Part shown: positions 27,838 through 36,358 of the stretch, piece after piece
How positions within the stretch are numbered: position 1 is the first letter of the stretch
Layout of the letters: each line of letters starts with the position of its first letter
NCBI RefSeq assembly: GCF_010692325.1
Contig: NZ_JAAHHW010000030.1
Location: 1 to 64,000 of the forward strand
Length of the DNA: 64,000 nucleotides
Reading direction: 5' to 3'
Origin: Moorena sp. SIO3I8
GTDB taxonomy: Bacteria > Cyanobacteriota > Cyanobacteriia > Cyanobacteriales > Coleofasciculaceae
The notes under the pieces: model-generated
Seen by the model: the letters and a program-made list of their open reading frames with translations, nothing else
Told to the model about the DNA's origin: nothing
Databases searched by the model: none
Position numbers and translations under genes: made by a program

Positions 27838-28245
27838 AGAATGAAGAATTAAGAATTAAGAATGAAGAATGAAGAATTAAGAATTTAGAATGAAGAATTA
27901 AGAATGCAGAATTAAGAATTAAGAATTTAGAATGAAGAATTAAGAATTAAGAATGCAGAATTAAGAATTTAGAATGAAGAATTAAGAATGAAGAATTAAT
28001 AATTTTACATGTTTAATTCAAAAATGCTGTTCGCCTTTGGCCTTCGGTGTAGGCTAGGTTAGCCGGTTAATGGGTTGTTCGCGTAGCGTGGCCTTTTGGC
28101 CAAGGTTGTCTGTCAGGATGCAGAATGGTGAATTCCCAATTCTAAATTCCCAATTCTACATTCTACATTCTACATTCAATTCTAAATTCTACATTCTACA
28201 TTCTACATTCTACATTCTACATTCTACATTCTACATTCTATCTAC
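27838..28245. repeat. GAAGAATTAAGAAT array, palindrome and ATTCTAC array
   Basis: About 27828-28000 is an array of GAAGAATTAAGAAT-type units starting inside the moaE stop region. About 28062-28108 carries an inverse copy of the GTTCGCGTAGCGTGGCC / GGCCAAGG palindrome. About 28135-28240 is an ATTCTAC array that runs up to the stop codon of the DUF2103 gene. No gene. Confidence 0.88.
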
Positions 28246-28539
28246 TTATCGTTTTAGTGATTGAGCGATCGCTTTTTCTAGTTCCACCTTACTCAAGTTG
28301 GTGAGGATGAACACCTCTTGAAAGCTTTTACCAGACCTGGCAATCACCTTGAATCCCCCACGAATTGGCACTGATACTTTTAACTGTAATTTAGGACAGT
28401 GACTTCTTGCCCGCCCAAGCACAGCAGGGGTAATGGTTTGAATACCTGGGTAATCTGTGAGTCGTTGCAGAACTGGAATGAGACCCTGAATGTGGGTAGA
28501 GTGATTCCAAACCAGTCTGCCGTCTTTGGGTTGGCTCAT
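28246..28539 (-). CDS. DUF2103-type small protein
   Basis: 97 residues. It resembles the DUF2103 family (annotated as predicted metal-binding) found beside clpS in many cyanobacteria: KDGRLVWNHSTHIQGLIPVL at the start, then ITPAVLGRARSHCPKLQLKVSVP, one Cys and several His. No signal peptide. It lies 4 bp after the clpS stop on the same strand, so they form a two-gene operon. Function unknown; a link to N-end-rule proteolysis would be inference from position alone. Confidence 0.75.
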   Translation of the reverse strand: MSQPKDGRLVWNHSTHIQGLIPVLQRLTDYPGIQTITPAVLGRARSHCPKLQLKVSVPIRGGFKVIARSGKSFQEVFILTNLSKVELEKAIAQSLKR

Positions 28540-28543
28540 AATA

Positions 28544-28864
28544 CTATGTAGCCTCCAAGGGAGCCATGGTTAAGCCAGCACGAGAAAGCTGTTGGTGGTA
28601 GAGTTCCGCTTGTTCCTGGGGACCGACCCAAACAATGGATTGACCTTCGTTGTGAACCTGATGGGTTAGTTCCCAGGCGTGATCATTTGTCATCCCAGGG
28701 ATATACTTGACCAGACAGTCGTGAACATGCTGAAATGTGTTAAAATCATCGTCTAACACAATTACCTTATAGTTGGGATAAGGCTTTCGGGTAACTTGAC
28801 CAGAGCGTTCAGGAGCTTTGACTGGTGCAGCAAATGTAGCTTTATAAGCTGCTGATCTTACCAT
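28544..28864 (-). CDS. clpS: ClpS, adaptor of the Clp protease
   Basis: 106 residues. The ClpS core is clear: PNYKVIVLDDDFNTFQHVHDCL (conserved D-D-x-x-x-T/F-x-x-V), the MTNDHAWELTHQVHNEGQ helix and VWVGPQEQAELYHQQLSRAGL. ClpS binds proteins with destabilising N-terminal residues and hands them to ClpC/ClpA-ClpP. Key substrate-pocket positions (Asp/Asn loop, His in H-x-V-H) appear intact. The ~25-residue N-terminal extension is poorly conserved, as in the family. It is first in the pair with the DUF2103 gene. Confidence 0.93.
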   Translation of the reverse strand: MVRSAAYKATFAAPVKAPERSGQVTRKPYPNYKVIVLDDDFNTFQHVHDCLVKYIPGMTNDHAWELTHQVHNEGQSIVWVGPQEQAELYHQQLSRAGLTMAPLEAT

Positions 28865-29217
28865 AGTCGCACATAGGTTACCAGAATAATTTACAAAAAA
28901 TTAAGTTTAAAGTCAAACCATTCCTTCCAGTTTACAAAAATTGAAACGCCCTGCATAGTGACCGTGAGAAATAAGGAAAATCAAAAATTGGACTAAGCCT
29001 TTAATCCCTAAGGGTTTCAACGACCTTCGCTATTCGCAATTTTTTCTTTGCCTGTAAAGCCCAATTTGCCATAATGAAGCGAACTCAGGCTGCTGTTTGT
29101 GTCAGGGGGAAGTTGCTGAGGGGCTGTGTGCAATGGTTTGCCGACCCACTAATTAGCCCGCTCCCCATACATCAATGACAGGGGTTTCCACTTCTGACTT
29201 ACCAACGAAATGATTCA
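28865..29217. other. Divergent intergenic region, clpS to REC-kinase gene
   Basis: 353 bp of unique sequence with no repeat array and no ORF I would accept. It must contain the promoters of the clpS pair (minus) and of the REC-kinase gene (plus). No convincing boxes or operators were recognised. Confidence 0.55.
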
Positions 29218-30345
29218 ATGAATGCTTTACCTCTAACCCGCCCTTCCAAAACAGATCGCATTTTGGCTGTGGATGATTCCCCTGACAACTTGTTTCTACT
29301 GCAGACGCTTTTAGAAGAAGAGGGGTACGAGATTACTTTGGCAGAGAATGGTCGGGTTGCCCTAGAGAAAATAGAGATATCTCCGCCGGAATTGGTGCTA
29401 TTGGATGTGATGATGCCAGAAATGGATGGCTTTGAAGTAACCAAGCGCATCCGAAGCAATCCCAAGTTACCGTTTATACCAATTTTGTTGATCACCGCTT
29501 ATGATCATCCGAGTGTGGTCCAAGGACTGGATATGGGGGCGGATGATTTTATTCGTAAACCAGTAGAAGTGGATGAATTGCTGGCTCGGGTGCGATCGCT
29601 TTTGCGCCTCAAGCATAGTGTGGATGAACGGGATGAAATTGCTCGGCAACGAGAAGATTTTGTCTCTCGGCTTACCCATGACTTGCGCACCCCCTTAGTA
29701 GCAGCAGATCGCATCCTAAACCTTATGCAGCAGGGGGCTTTGGGAGAAATTTCACCCCCAGTGCTCGAAGCCATAGTCACCATGACTCGCAGTAACCACA
29801 ATTTGCTGACTATGGTGAATACGTTACTAGAAGTCTATCGCTATGAAGCCGGTCGGAAGTATTTGTCTTTCTCTGCCATCCCTGTGGAACAGGTTATTGA
29901 GGAAGTCATCCAAGAACTGTCTGCCCTAGCTCGTGATAAAAAACTGTCTTTGGACTATCAGACACCGAAGGAAGTTAACTCGATAGTGATGGGCGATCGC
30001 TTAGAACTGCACCGACTGTTCATGAATTTGCTGGGAAATGCGATTAAATTCACTGACAACGGTTCTGTGACCGTTCGTCTGAGGAATAGTCCCAAGACTA
30101 GTGAAAGTAATCAGTCGTTGGTGGTGATTGAGGTGGAAGATACTGGTTTTGGTATATCCCCAGAAGACCAAAAAGAGTTGTTTGAACGGTTTCGCCAGGG
30201 TAGCCACAAACGCTCAGGTAGTGGTTTAGGACTATATCTTTCCAAACGAATTCTCGAAGCTCATCAAGGAACAATCAACGTTAAGTCTGAGTTGGGTAAG
30301 GGGACTTTGTTTACTGTAACATTGCCGAATCATGTTGATGCTTAA
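29218..30345 (+). CDS. Response-regulator/histidine-kinase fusion (REC-HisKA-HATPase)
   Basis: 375 residues, cytosolic. Receiver at about 12-130 (AVDDSPDN, phospho-acceptor Asp in LVLLDVMMPEMDGFE, Lys in FIRKPVEVDE), HisKA with RLTHDLRTPLVAADRIL (His near 158), and HATPase_c ending at 373 (VEDTGFGISPED, SGSGLGLYLSKRIL). The N-terminal receiver lets another kinase control this one. A TPR-type protein gene follows 73 bp downstream on the same strand and may be co-transcribed. The start ATG is the first codon after an ATG-free leader. Confidence 0.92.
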   Translation: MNALPLTRPSKTDRILAVDDSPDNLFLLQTLLEEEGYEITLAENGRVALEKIEISPPELVLLDVMMPEMDGFEVTKRIRSNPKLPFIPILLITAYDHPSVVQGLDMGADDFIRKPVEVDELLARVRSLLRLKHSVDERDEIARQREDFVSRLTHDLRTPLVAADRILNLMQQGALGEISPPVLEAIVTMTRSNHNLLTMVNTLLEVYRYEAGRKYLSFSAIPVEQVIEEVIQELSALARDKKLSLDYQTPKEVNSIVMGDRLELHRLFMNLLGNAIKFTDNGSVTVRLRNSPKTSESNQSLVVIEVEDTGFGISPEDQKELFERFRQGSHKRSGSGLGLYLSKRILEAHQGTINVKSELGKGTLFTVTLPNHVDA

Positions 30346-30418
30346 CTAGACCTGCCAGAAGTCTATGGTGATTTTGAGCTATTTTTGAGAAAAGTGGGCA
30401 CTGATCAGGCAAAAGGTT

Positions 30419-32323
30419 ATGTCTAACGAGATGGGATTGAGCGATCGCTATTTTGAGTTAATCGATGACATTGTCAAAACTACCCTGAAGGGGAAGATCC
30501 GTTCTAAATCCCAGGTCTATCAGATGTTGGTCAAGGGGGTTACGGTTGGCACTGGGGAAATTTTTGAACGTTGCCTTGATCAGCGCTTCGATATGACTCA
30601 GGCAGAAGTAGACAATCCTAAGAGTGAATTGAAGCAAGCGAAGGCAATTCGGAAACTCAGGGCCCTCAATACGATTCGTGGTGAATGGGAACAGTGGCAG
30701 GAAGAAAACCGAGTTTCTGAAACTATCACTAGCGCTATTCAATTCATTACTACTGCTGAACCGGCTGAGCGCTTTACGGCTTTATTGCGAGTGATTGACC
30801 CCAATCAACAACCACCCCTGACGTTACAACAACTGGGGAGCCTGGCTAAACCCCTAAAGCAACAGGCACAACAAGCTTCTGAATCTGATACTGCTAAAGA
30901 CCTTGGACAACTGGCGGCTGGGATTACGGCGGGTTTGGCATCTTGGCAACGCTTGGAAGATTATCTGGTCAGTTGGATTTATGACCAAAGTCGAGGCTCA
31001 CTGGGATTTGAGGGTACTCCGGAACAGCGTGGCCCTTGGGGGCTGTGGGGGAAAAAGGTTAATAGCCCGTTACCCCAGTCTTTATTTGAAAGTCTAGCGC
31101 TGAATCAATCCTTCCATGAATGGGCAGATACTCAGCCGAGTTTGGAACTAGAAGCTTGGGTGGAATTGGCTGTGATTCTCCAGTGCTTGCAGCGAGGACT
31201 GGTGAATTGGTTCGATAAAATGGTATATGACTCCAAGATGGGAGCAAAGTTATCGATTTCTACCTTTATCGTATTTGCTGTGATTTGGTCTAGGTTAGCT
31301 AATGTTTTGAACCAGACAGCAATTAGTAGCAACGGAAATGCCATCGCAAATGGCTGTTTTCAGGTTTGTCTGCAAATTCTGCGCACCTTTGCCCAACGGG
31401 ACTACTTCCCTCTCTACGGTGGTGTGTTTGCTAACTTTAGCGGCAACTATCTCCAAGATGCCCTGAATTACCTAGATGAACCCCTGCGGCAAGTAGACCG
31501 AACCGAGGAGAAAGCCAGGATTCTAACCTTGTTGGGTTATTCCCTTTGGTCTCAAGGAGCCTATGACCGAGCCAATAACTTCCATCAGCAAGCCTTAGAG
31601 ATTGCCCGTGAGGCTGGGGATAGATTGTGTGAAATTGCTAATTTCAATCACCTCAGTCGGATTTGTGTCGCGCAAGAGAATTATGCTGATGCGATTAACT
31701 ATAGTCAACGAGCATTAATACTCGCTCGTCAAGCTGGAGACCGGTTAGGGGAAGCTAATGCTTTAGTGAATTTCGGCTACAGTGAAGTGTTTCAAGCTCA
31801 GGATAGCCAACAAGCAGAACTAGAAGTGTATGAAAGTGCTATTAACTATTTAGAACAAGGTCGATTATTGTTAGAACGATTGGGAGATTCTCCAGCAGGG
31901 AGTTATGGGGTTGGGCAAAGTAAAGCCTTGTGTTTCAGTAGTTTGGGAATTGCCCATGTCGTGGTTGAGCAGTATCAAAAAGCGATCGCATTTTTAGAAC
32001 AAGGCTGGCAAGCCGCCCAATTTTCTGGGGATTTGTACTTACAAGGGGTGAATTTGGCCTACCTAGCCCAAGCTTGCTACAGCCAGCAAGATTGGCAGAA
32101 AGTGATTTACACCGCTAGTTTAGGAGCCTATCTATTAGAGCAAATTGGGTCTGAAGATTGGCGCAAACCAGCCGGTTTGTTAAGTATTTTGCAAGGACAA
32201 ATGGGGCAAGATGGCTTCCAAACCCTTTTGGCACAGCAACGGTCAAAAATTATTGCTGTCATTGGGGTAGATGGCTATGACTATATTCCGGAATTGCTAG
32301 CAAAATACTTGGATTCAATATAA
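30419..32323 (+). CDS. TPR-repeat protein with a long helical N-terminal region
   Basis: 634 residues, predicted all-helical and soluble. Residues ~1-90 resemble a cyanobacterial N-terminal module (SDRYFELIDDIVKTTLKGKI, KSQVYQMLVKGV). From about 340 on there are TPR-like units (YDRANNFHQQALEIAREAGD, YADAINYSQRALILARQAGD, YQKAIAFLEQGWQAAQFSGD). TPRs are protein-binding scaffolds; no enzymatic motif is seen. The position just after the REC-kinase suggests a partner or accessory role, which is inference. The gene ends 7 bp before a threefold hairpin repeat array that may serve as its transcription end. Confidence 0.75.
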   Translation: MSNEMGLSDRYFELIDDIVKTTLKGKIRSKSQVYQMLVKGVTVGTGEIFERCLDQRFDMTQAEVDNPKSELKQAKAIRKLRALNTIRGEWEQWQEENRVSETITSAIQFITTAEPAERFTALLRVIDPNQQPPLTLQQLGSLAKPLKQQAQQASESDTAKDLGQLAAGITAGLASWQRLEDYLVSWIYDQSRGSLGFEGTPEQRGPWGLWGKKVNSPLPQSLFESLALNQSFHEWADTQPSLELEAWVELAVILQCLQRGLVNWFDKMVYDSKMGAKLSISTFIVFAVIWSRLANVLNQTAISSNGNAIANGCFQVCLQILRTFAQRDYFPLYGGVFANFSGNYLQDALNYLDEPLRQVDRTEEKARILTLLGYSLWSQGAYDRANNFHQQALEIAREAGDRLCEIANFNHLSRICVAQENYADAINYSQRALILARQAGDRLGEANALVNFGYSEVFQAQDSQQAELEVYESAINYLEQGRLLLERLGDSPAGSYGVGQSKALCFSSLGIAHVVVEQYQKAIAFLEQGWQAAQFSGDLYLQGVNLAYLAQACYSQQDWQKVIYTASLGAYLLEQIGSEDWRKPAGLLSILQGQMGQDGFQTLLAQQRSKIIAVIGVDGYDYIPELLAKYLDSI

Positions 32324-32330
32324 GTAGCCT

Positions 32331-32555
32331 GTAGGGTGGGCAAAAACCGTTGCGTTCAAATTACTCTTCTAGATAATATTACTTTGCCCACCCTACTTAA
32401 GCTTGTAGGGTGGGCAAAAACCGTTTCGTTCAAATTACTCTTCTAGATAATATTACTTTGCCCACCCTACTTGAATTTGTAGCTAGCTTGTAGGGTGGGC
32501 AAAAACCGTTGCGTTCAAATTACTCTTCTAGATAATATTACTTTGCCCACCCTAC
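32331..32555. repeat. Three tandem copies of a 66-bp hairpin repeat
   Basis: Copies at 32331-32396, 32405-32470 and 32490-32555, almost identical. Each begins GTAGGGTGGGCAAA and ends TTTGCCCACCCTAC, so each forms a 14-bp perfect stem around a conserved AT-rich loop (CGTTCAAATTACTCTTCTAG region). A fourth, more diverged copy is at 48610-48673 with the same ends but a mutated loop. MITE-like or REP-like. Confidence 0.92.
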
Positions 32556-32627
32556 TTGAATTGGTATTTTTTTTTACTTTTGACTTCTGACTTCTAACTT
32601 CTGACTTGCGCGTAGCGCTATAACATC

Positions 32628-32981
32628 ATGAAACCGACCCTAACTAAGATCCTTCCCAGGTTTGGGAAACAGACAACCCTAGCTTTGACAGTTGTTTCCT
32701 TAACTGCTGGCATCGTCTCTAATGTCCAGGCTCAGTCATTGCCCTCTGACTTCAAATTTCCCCAACAGTCATTTGGCTTCTTTGTTGATAGTACAAATAG
32801 CAGTCAACGGTTCTTTGAGCAAGGAAGGTTTCTGGGTGAAACAGAAATTAAAAATCTGTTCAACAACAACCTTTCCTCAGCAAATCCTATCCTTGAAATT
32901 AGTGATGATGTAGTCAATCGAGAAGACCTATTGAAACTGGAAAATCTTCAGCAATTGCTCGATGATGGTGATAGCTTATAG
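32628..32981 (+). CDS. Small secreted protein, unknown
   Basis: 117 residues. A Sec-type signal peptide is visible: Lys/Arg-rich start, hydrophobic TTLALTVVSLTAGIVSNV and a likely cut after VQAQS. The mature part is ~85 residues, acidic, with no cysteine and no family I recognise (SFGFFVDSTNSSQRFFEQGR, then LLKLENLQQLLDDGD). Coding potential is supported by the signal peptide and by an ATG after ATAACATC. Probably periplasmic or exported. Repeat DNA flanks it on both sides. Confidence 0.6.
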   Translation: MKPTLTKILPRFGKQTTLALTVVSLTAGIVSNVQAQSLPSDFKFPQQSFGFFVDSTNSSQRFFEQGRFLGETEIKNLFNNNLSSANPILEISDDVVNREDLLKLENLQQLLDDGDSL

Positions 32982-32996
32982 CTGTTGGCGTGAGTG

Positions 32997-33082
32997 CGTA
33001 GGGTGCGTTAGGGATGGGCTAGCCCTGATTTTTCACTTCGTAGCCAAGGTTAGGATAGCCCGTCCCGTAACGCACCGCCAGT
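32997..33082. repeat. ~85-bp inverted-end repeat (GGTGCGTTAGGGA...GTAACGCACC)
   Basis: Starts with GTAGGGTGCGTTAGGGATGG and ends with CCCGTCCCGTAACGCACC, giving imperfect inverted ends around a CGTAGCCAAGGTTAGG centre. Related copies are at about 36813-36890 (opposite orientation) and about 61985-62062. This copy abuts the broken 3' end of the hicB remnant. Confidence 0.8.
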
Positions 33083-33296
33083 GTATAGAAATTTTGTCCT
33101 CGATTGCTTCTTTGGGTAGTCCTCGACGACTATCAGCTAAACGATCTTCAAAAATTAAGTGAATTGCATTCTTCAAGCTTTATTTAGCTTCTTAAACCGT
33201 TTATCCTTGACCATTCGCACCAGGAATTTCAGGACAAATCGCCCAATATCCTCCTTCTGTTGCTGCCTCAATGATGGCGGTAAACTCTGCGTTCAT
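33082..33296 (-). pseudogene. HicB-family antitoxin remnant with three in-frame TAA codons
   Basis: Read on the minus strand from ATG 33296: MNAEFTAIIEAATEGGYWAI, CPEIPGANGQG, stop, T-V, stop, EAK, stop, SLKNAIHLIFEDRLADSRRG, then LPKEAIEDKISIH. The protein without the stops is a clear HicB-like RNase-H-fold antitoxin in one unbroken frame. The three stops are all TAA and sit where GAA, GAA and CAA/GAA would be expected. A good ribosome site (AAGGAG) still precedes the ATG. The 3' end runs into a dispersed repeat at 33082, and no hicA toxin gene is adjacent. I judge it a recent pseudogene. Confidence 0.8.
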
Positions 33297-33733
33297 ACAA
33301 ATCTCCTTAGATGTTTTATAGCCATTATATCTCCCATAAGGTACAAAGGGATCCCCCTAAATCCCCCTTAATAAGGGGGACTTTGAGTGCGATCGCACTC
33401 CCCCCACTTACCACACTCGACCCACTTTCCTGTTTTATCAAACTACCTAGACTATTTAATTTTTTATATCAATCAGGATAATTATCCTTAATAAAAATCT
33501 CCCCATCTCCCTATCTCCCCACCCTCTCCTTAATTATGGATATTCAAGCAGACTTGATATAGCGTTTCTAGGATTTATGAGGTACGCTTCTCAACCTCAA
33601 AGTCCCCCTTGATAAGGGGGATTTAGGGGGATCTCTTTGTCCCTCATGGCACATATAATTGCTATATTATTGGCTCTCTCGACGCTAATTCGTTAAAATT
33701 TAAGATAGTGATAAAACAGAGGTCGCTTCACAG
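33297..33733. repeat. Repeat-filled spacer before the NACHT gene
   Basis: Two inverted copies of the GATCCCCCTAAATCCCCCTT / AAGGGGGATTTAGGGGGATC palindrome (33349-33386 and 33602-33632; a third at 36679-36710) flank a composite repeat at about 33474-33558: TCAGGATAATTATCCTTAAT, a CCCCATCT array, then TCCTTAATTATGGATATTCA. The composite unit recurs at about 47130-47226 and in part at 52178-52230. Confidence 0.8.
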
Positions 33734-35902
33734 ATGAACCTTGCTGAACTTCTGACCAATCCCAACGTCCTTCAAAGACTACTCCAGTTACTACTAGGAC
33801 TACTTACCTGTATTGTCGGACTTTTGATCAATCGCTTTGACCAGCAAAAAACTCTCTTTCACAAAATTATAGTATTTGGTCTATGCGTAATAGTTTATGT
33901 ATTCTTAGCTCATGAAGCAGAAAATTTAGTTTCTCAAAAATCAGCACAAGACAATACCCAGTGGTTCCAACAAGTCTACTGGATTTTAGGTATTGGTTAC
34001 GTCTTCGCCTTCCTTACAATGTGGTATTTGTTCAAAACTAGCTCAGGAAAGCAAACTCAAATCCCTAGACAGATTCCACAGGCAAAGTTACAGCGATGGC
34101 GACAACGCTTGCTAGCAGAAATAGCAGCAGACGTTAACAATTACCTTTATTACTCCCTGGACAATCACCACTTGATTAAGTTGGTGATGCCAGACCAAAG
34201 GGAGCAACTGGATCGTCCAGAAAAAAATACTGTGAATCCTAGCAATTCTCCTCCATGGTGGAAACAGTTGCCCAAGTACCTGGCAGTACCTTTCTGGGGA
34301 GTAACGACAGAATCTCAACCAGGTCAAAAGGTTATTGAGGTATTTAACCAAAAGCATATTGCCGGGAAACTGTTGATTCTCGGTGCCCCTGGTTCCGGAA
34401 AAACCACCATGCTGTTGGATTTGGCCAAGGATTTAATTACAGGTGCTCAGCACCAGCCAAACCAACCAATTCCAATTATTGCTGAACTTTCTGATTGGAA
34501 AGATAACAAGCAGCCCATTGCTGAATGGTTAGCAGCTAATTTAAAGTTTCGTTATAATCTCCCCGAAGCCATTACTCAGGAGTGGATTACCACCGGTCAG
34601 TTGTTACCTCTTCTTGATGGTTTAGATGAGTTGGGTTTAGAGCGGCAAAGGTTATGTGTTCAGGAATTAAATCAGTTTCTCAAAGATGTTCCTCAAATTG
34701 TGGTCTGCTGTCGTGAAGAAGAATACAAAGCTGGTGAGCAAATTCTGGAGATGCGGGGAGCAGTCTGTCTGCAACCTTTGACGGATCAGCAGATAGAAAA
34801 TTATTTAAAGGGGTTAAATATTCTCAACCTCTGGCCAGGAATTAAGCAAGATTCAGAGGGATTGCTAGAGTTAGCCAGAATGCCCTTATTATTAAATTTA
34901 ATTCCCCGTGCTTATCCAGATGGAGATGGGTTGAAGCGAGTAGGGAGACATTTTAAGGATCCTAAAGCAAAGGAAGACTATCAGAAGCAATGCCGTAGAG
35001 ATTTATTTGAGAATTACATTAACCGTAAACTAAACGAAAACCATGACAGTCGTGGTTATTCAGAAGAGAAGACAAGACGCTGGTTAGGCTGGCTGGCTAA
35101 ACGATTGAAAGAGCGACAACAAACCGAGTTTTTGATTGAAAAAATGCAGCATATTATGTTTAATAATTCCATAGAAAAGTGGTTATATAAACTGATTATG
35201 TGGCTGATGTTTGGGCTGATATTTGGGCTGATTATGTGGCTGATGTTTGGGCTGATGTTTGGCCTGGTTGGAGGGCTGAGTGGAGGGCTGCTTGGATGCA
35301 TTTTTGATAATAATAATAATATACAGCCTTCTGAAAGTATTAGATTTTCATGGCAAATAATAATAGATAACAGAATTAGTTTGATAATTGTGGCGCTGAT
35401 GTTTGGGCTGCTTATAGGGCTGCTTGAAGGGCTGAGTGGAGGGCTGTTTGAAGGACTGAGTGGAGGGCTGAGTGGAGGGCTTTTTTTTGGGTTGATTTTA
35501 GGGCTGGTTGAAGGTCTGAGTGGAGCAGAAATAAAAACCAGAAATAAACCAAATCAGGGGATTAAAGAATCCGCTAAAAATATATTTATTGTTAGTTTAA
35601 TTAGTTTTCCTGTAACTTTATTGCTGTGTGTATTACTTAGTCTAGTTTGGGTAAAGAATGTCGAACTACTCAGCACGTTAATTGTTGCTTTTGGGATGGC
35701 AATTTTGATGGGCTTTTTAGTTGCTGGCACACCGGTCATTCAGCATTTCGTCCTCCGCTTCATTCTCTGGGGCAGTGGTTCAATCCCCTGGGATTACGCC
35801 CATTTCCTGAGCTATGCCACAGAACGCCGCTTGATCAAGCAAGTGGGTGGACGCTATCGATTCATCCACGATTTGCTGCGGGAGCACTTTAGCACCACCT
35901 AG
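33734..35902 (+). CDS. NACHT-domain ATPase with membrane segments at both ends
   Basis: 722 residues. Three N-terminal hydrophobic segments (~13-32, 42-60, 83-104) are followed by a cytosolic linker and a NACHT-type STAND P-loop: Walker A GAPGSGKTTML at ~217, Walker B LLPLLDGLDELG, sensor-like VVCCREEEY and LARMPLLLNLI. From ~480 the chain is made of Gly/Leu-rich near-repeats (GLMFGLIFGL, GLSGGLSGGLFFG) predicted to be membrane-embedded, ending GGRYRFIHDLLREHFS as in other cyanobacterial NACHT proteins. NACHT STAND proteins are often signal-responsive oligomerising switches in immunity or stress; the ligand here is unknown. The repeat segment is also repetitive at DNA level (GGGCTGATGTTT, GGAGGGCTGAGT). 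Confidence 0.85.
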   Translation: MNLAELLTNPNVLQRLLQLLLGLLTCIVGLLINRFDQQKTLFHKIIVFGLCVIVYVFLAHEAENLVSQKSAQDNTQWFQQVYWILGIGYVFAFLTMWYLFKTSSGKQTQIPRQIPQAKLQRWRQRLLAEIAADVNNYLYYSLDNHHLIKLVMPDQREQLDRPEKNTVNPSNSPPWWKQLPKYLAVPFWGVTTESQPGQKVIEVFNQKHIAGKLLILGAPGSGKTTMLLDLAKDLITGAQHQPNQPIPIIAELSDWKDNKQPIAEWLAANLKFRYNLPEAITQEWITTGQLLPLLDGLDELGLERQRLCVQELNQFLKDVPQIVVCCREEEYKAGEQILEMRGAVCLQPLTDQQIENYLKGLNILNLWPGIKQDSEGLLELARMPLLLNLIPRAYPDGDGLKRVGRHFKDPKAKEDYQKQCRRDLFENYINRKLNENHDSRGYSEEKTRRWLGWLAKRLKERQQTEFLIEKMQHIMFNNSIEKWLYKLIMWLMFGLIFGLIMWLMFGLMFGLVGGLSGGLLGCIFDNNNNIQPSESIRFSWQIIIDNRISLIIVALMFGLLIGLLEGLSGGLFEGLSGGLSGGLFFGLILGLVEGLSGAEIKTRNKPNQGIKESAKNIFIVSLISFPVTLLLCVLLSLVWVKNVELLSTLIVAFGMAILMGFLVAGTPVIQHFVLRFILWGSGSIPWDYAHFLSYATERRLIKQVGGRYRFIHDLLREHFSTT

Positions 35903-35939
35903 TGTGGGGGTTAATAATGGAATGATTTTAAAAGTTTTG

Positions 35940-36145
35940 TGGAACGGGCATCTTGGTGGAATGGGCATCTTGGGTGGAACTGGCATCTTGCGTAGAACTG
36001 GCATCTTGCCAGTTTCCTCCTTATTTTCGGGCGTTGCTCGTGGAATGGAATGATTTTAAGAGTTTTCTGGAATGGGCATCTTGGGTGGAACTGGCATCTT
36101 GCCAGTTTCCTCCTTATTTTCGAGCGGGCAGGATGCCCACTCTAC
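35940..36145. repeat. GGCATCTTGCCAG palindrome cluster
   Basis: Several copies of TGGAACTGGCATCTTGCCAG and GGGCATCTTGGGTGGAAC, each capable of short hairpins, with a CGAGCGGGCAGGATGCCCAC end. Further copies lie at about 36375-36402 and 59726-59795. Short frames here (rich in ELASCQFPPYFRA) are repeat translations, not genes. Confidence 0.8.
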
Positions 36146-36169
36146 TCTTATTCATTCCTTAACTACCTA

Positions 36170-36358
36170 TTATTCTTGATCCATCGGCAGACTAATATCC
36201 AAAAAAATAAGGAACTTAGCATCAGGCATGAGCCGTTTAAGAGGCTGCACATACCTCTTGGCATCACAATGGTTGTCGAACCGAGCGAAAACCACTGGTG
36301 CCATGGGTGGCAATAGCCTAACCATTACCCATGGGTATAGGTTTCTACCATAGTACAT
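36170..36358 (-). CDS. Small conserved-looking protein (paralogue of the one at 46574)
   Basis: 62 residues, unknown. It aligns with the 77-residue product at 46574-46807: YPWVMVRLLPPMAPVVFARF against SPWCIIKPLPKMQRIIVARF, then DAKRYVQPLKRLMPDAKFLI against DAEAHLQVLRRLMPEMEYIL. Conservation of pattern between two unlinked copies supports a real gene family. An AAGGAGAT ribosome site lies upstream. The beta-alpha-beta-like pattern suggests a compact single domain; no known motif. It is flanked by GGCATCTTGCCAG repeats. Confidence 0.6.
   Translation of the reverse strand: MYYGRNLYPWVMVRLLPPMAPVVFARFDNHCDAKRYVQPLKRLMPDAKFLIFLDISLPMDQE

Noticed and set aside
33170-33215. TAA reassigned to Gln/Glu in the hicB frame
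   Set aside because: All other genes in the window use TAA as stop normally; pseudogene decay is the simpler reading.
33159-33371. 70-codon plus-strand ORF
   Set aside because: Antisense to the hicB remnant; no motif.
35953-36316. Overlapping frames containing ELASCQFPPYFRA
   Set aside because: Encoded by the GGCATCTTGCCAG palindromes; the believable gene is on the other strand (36170-36358).
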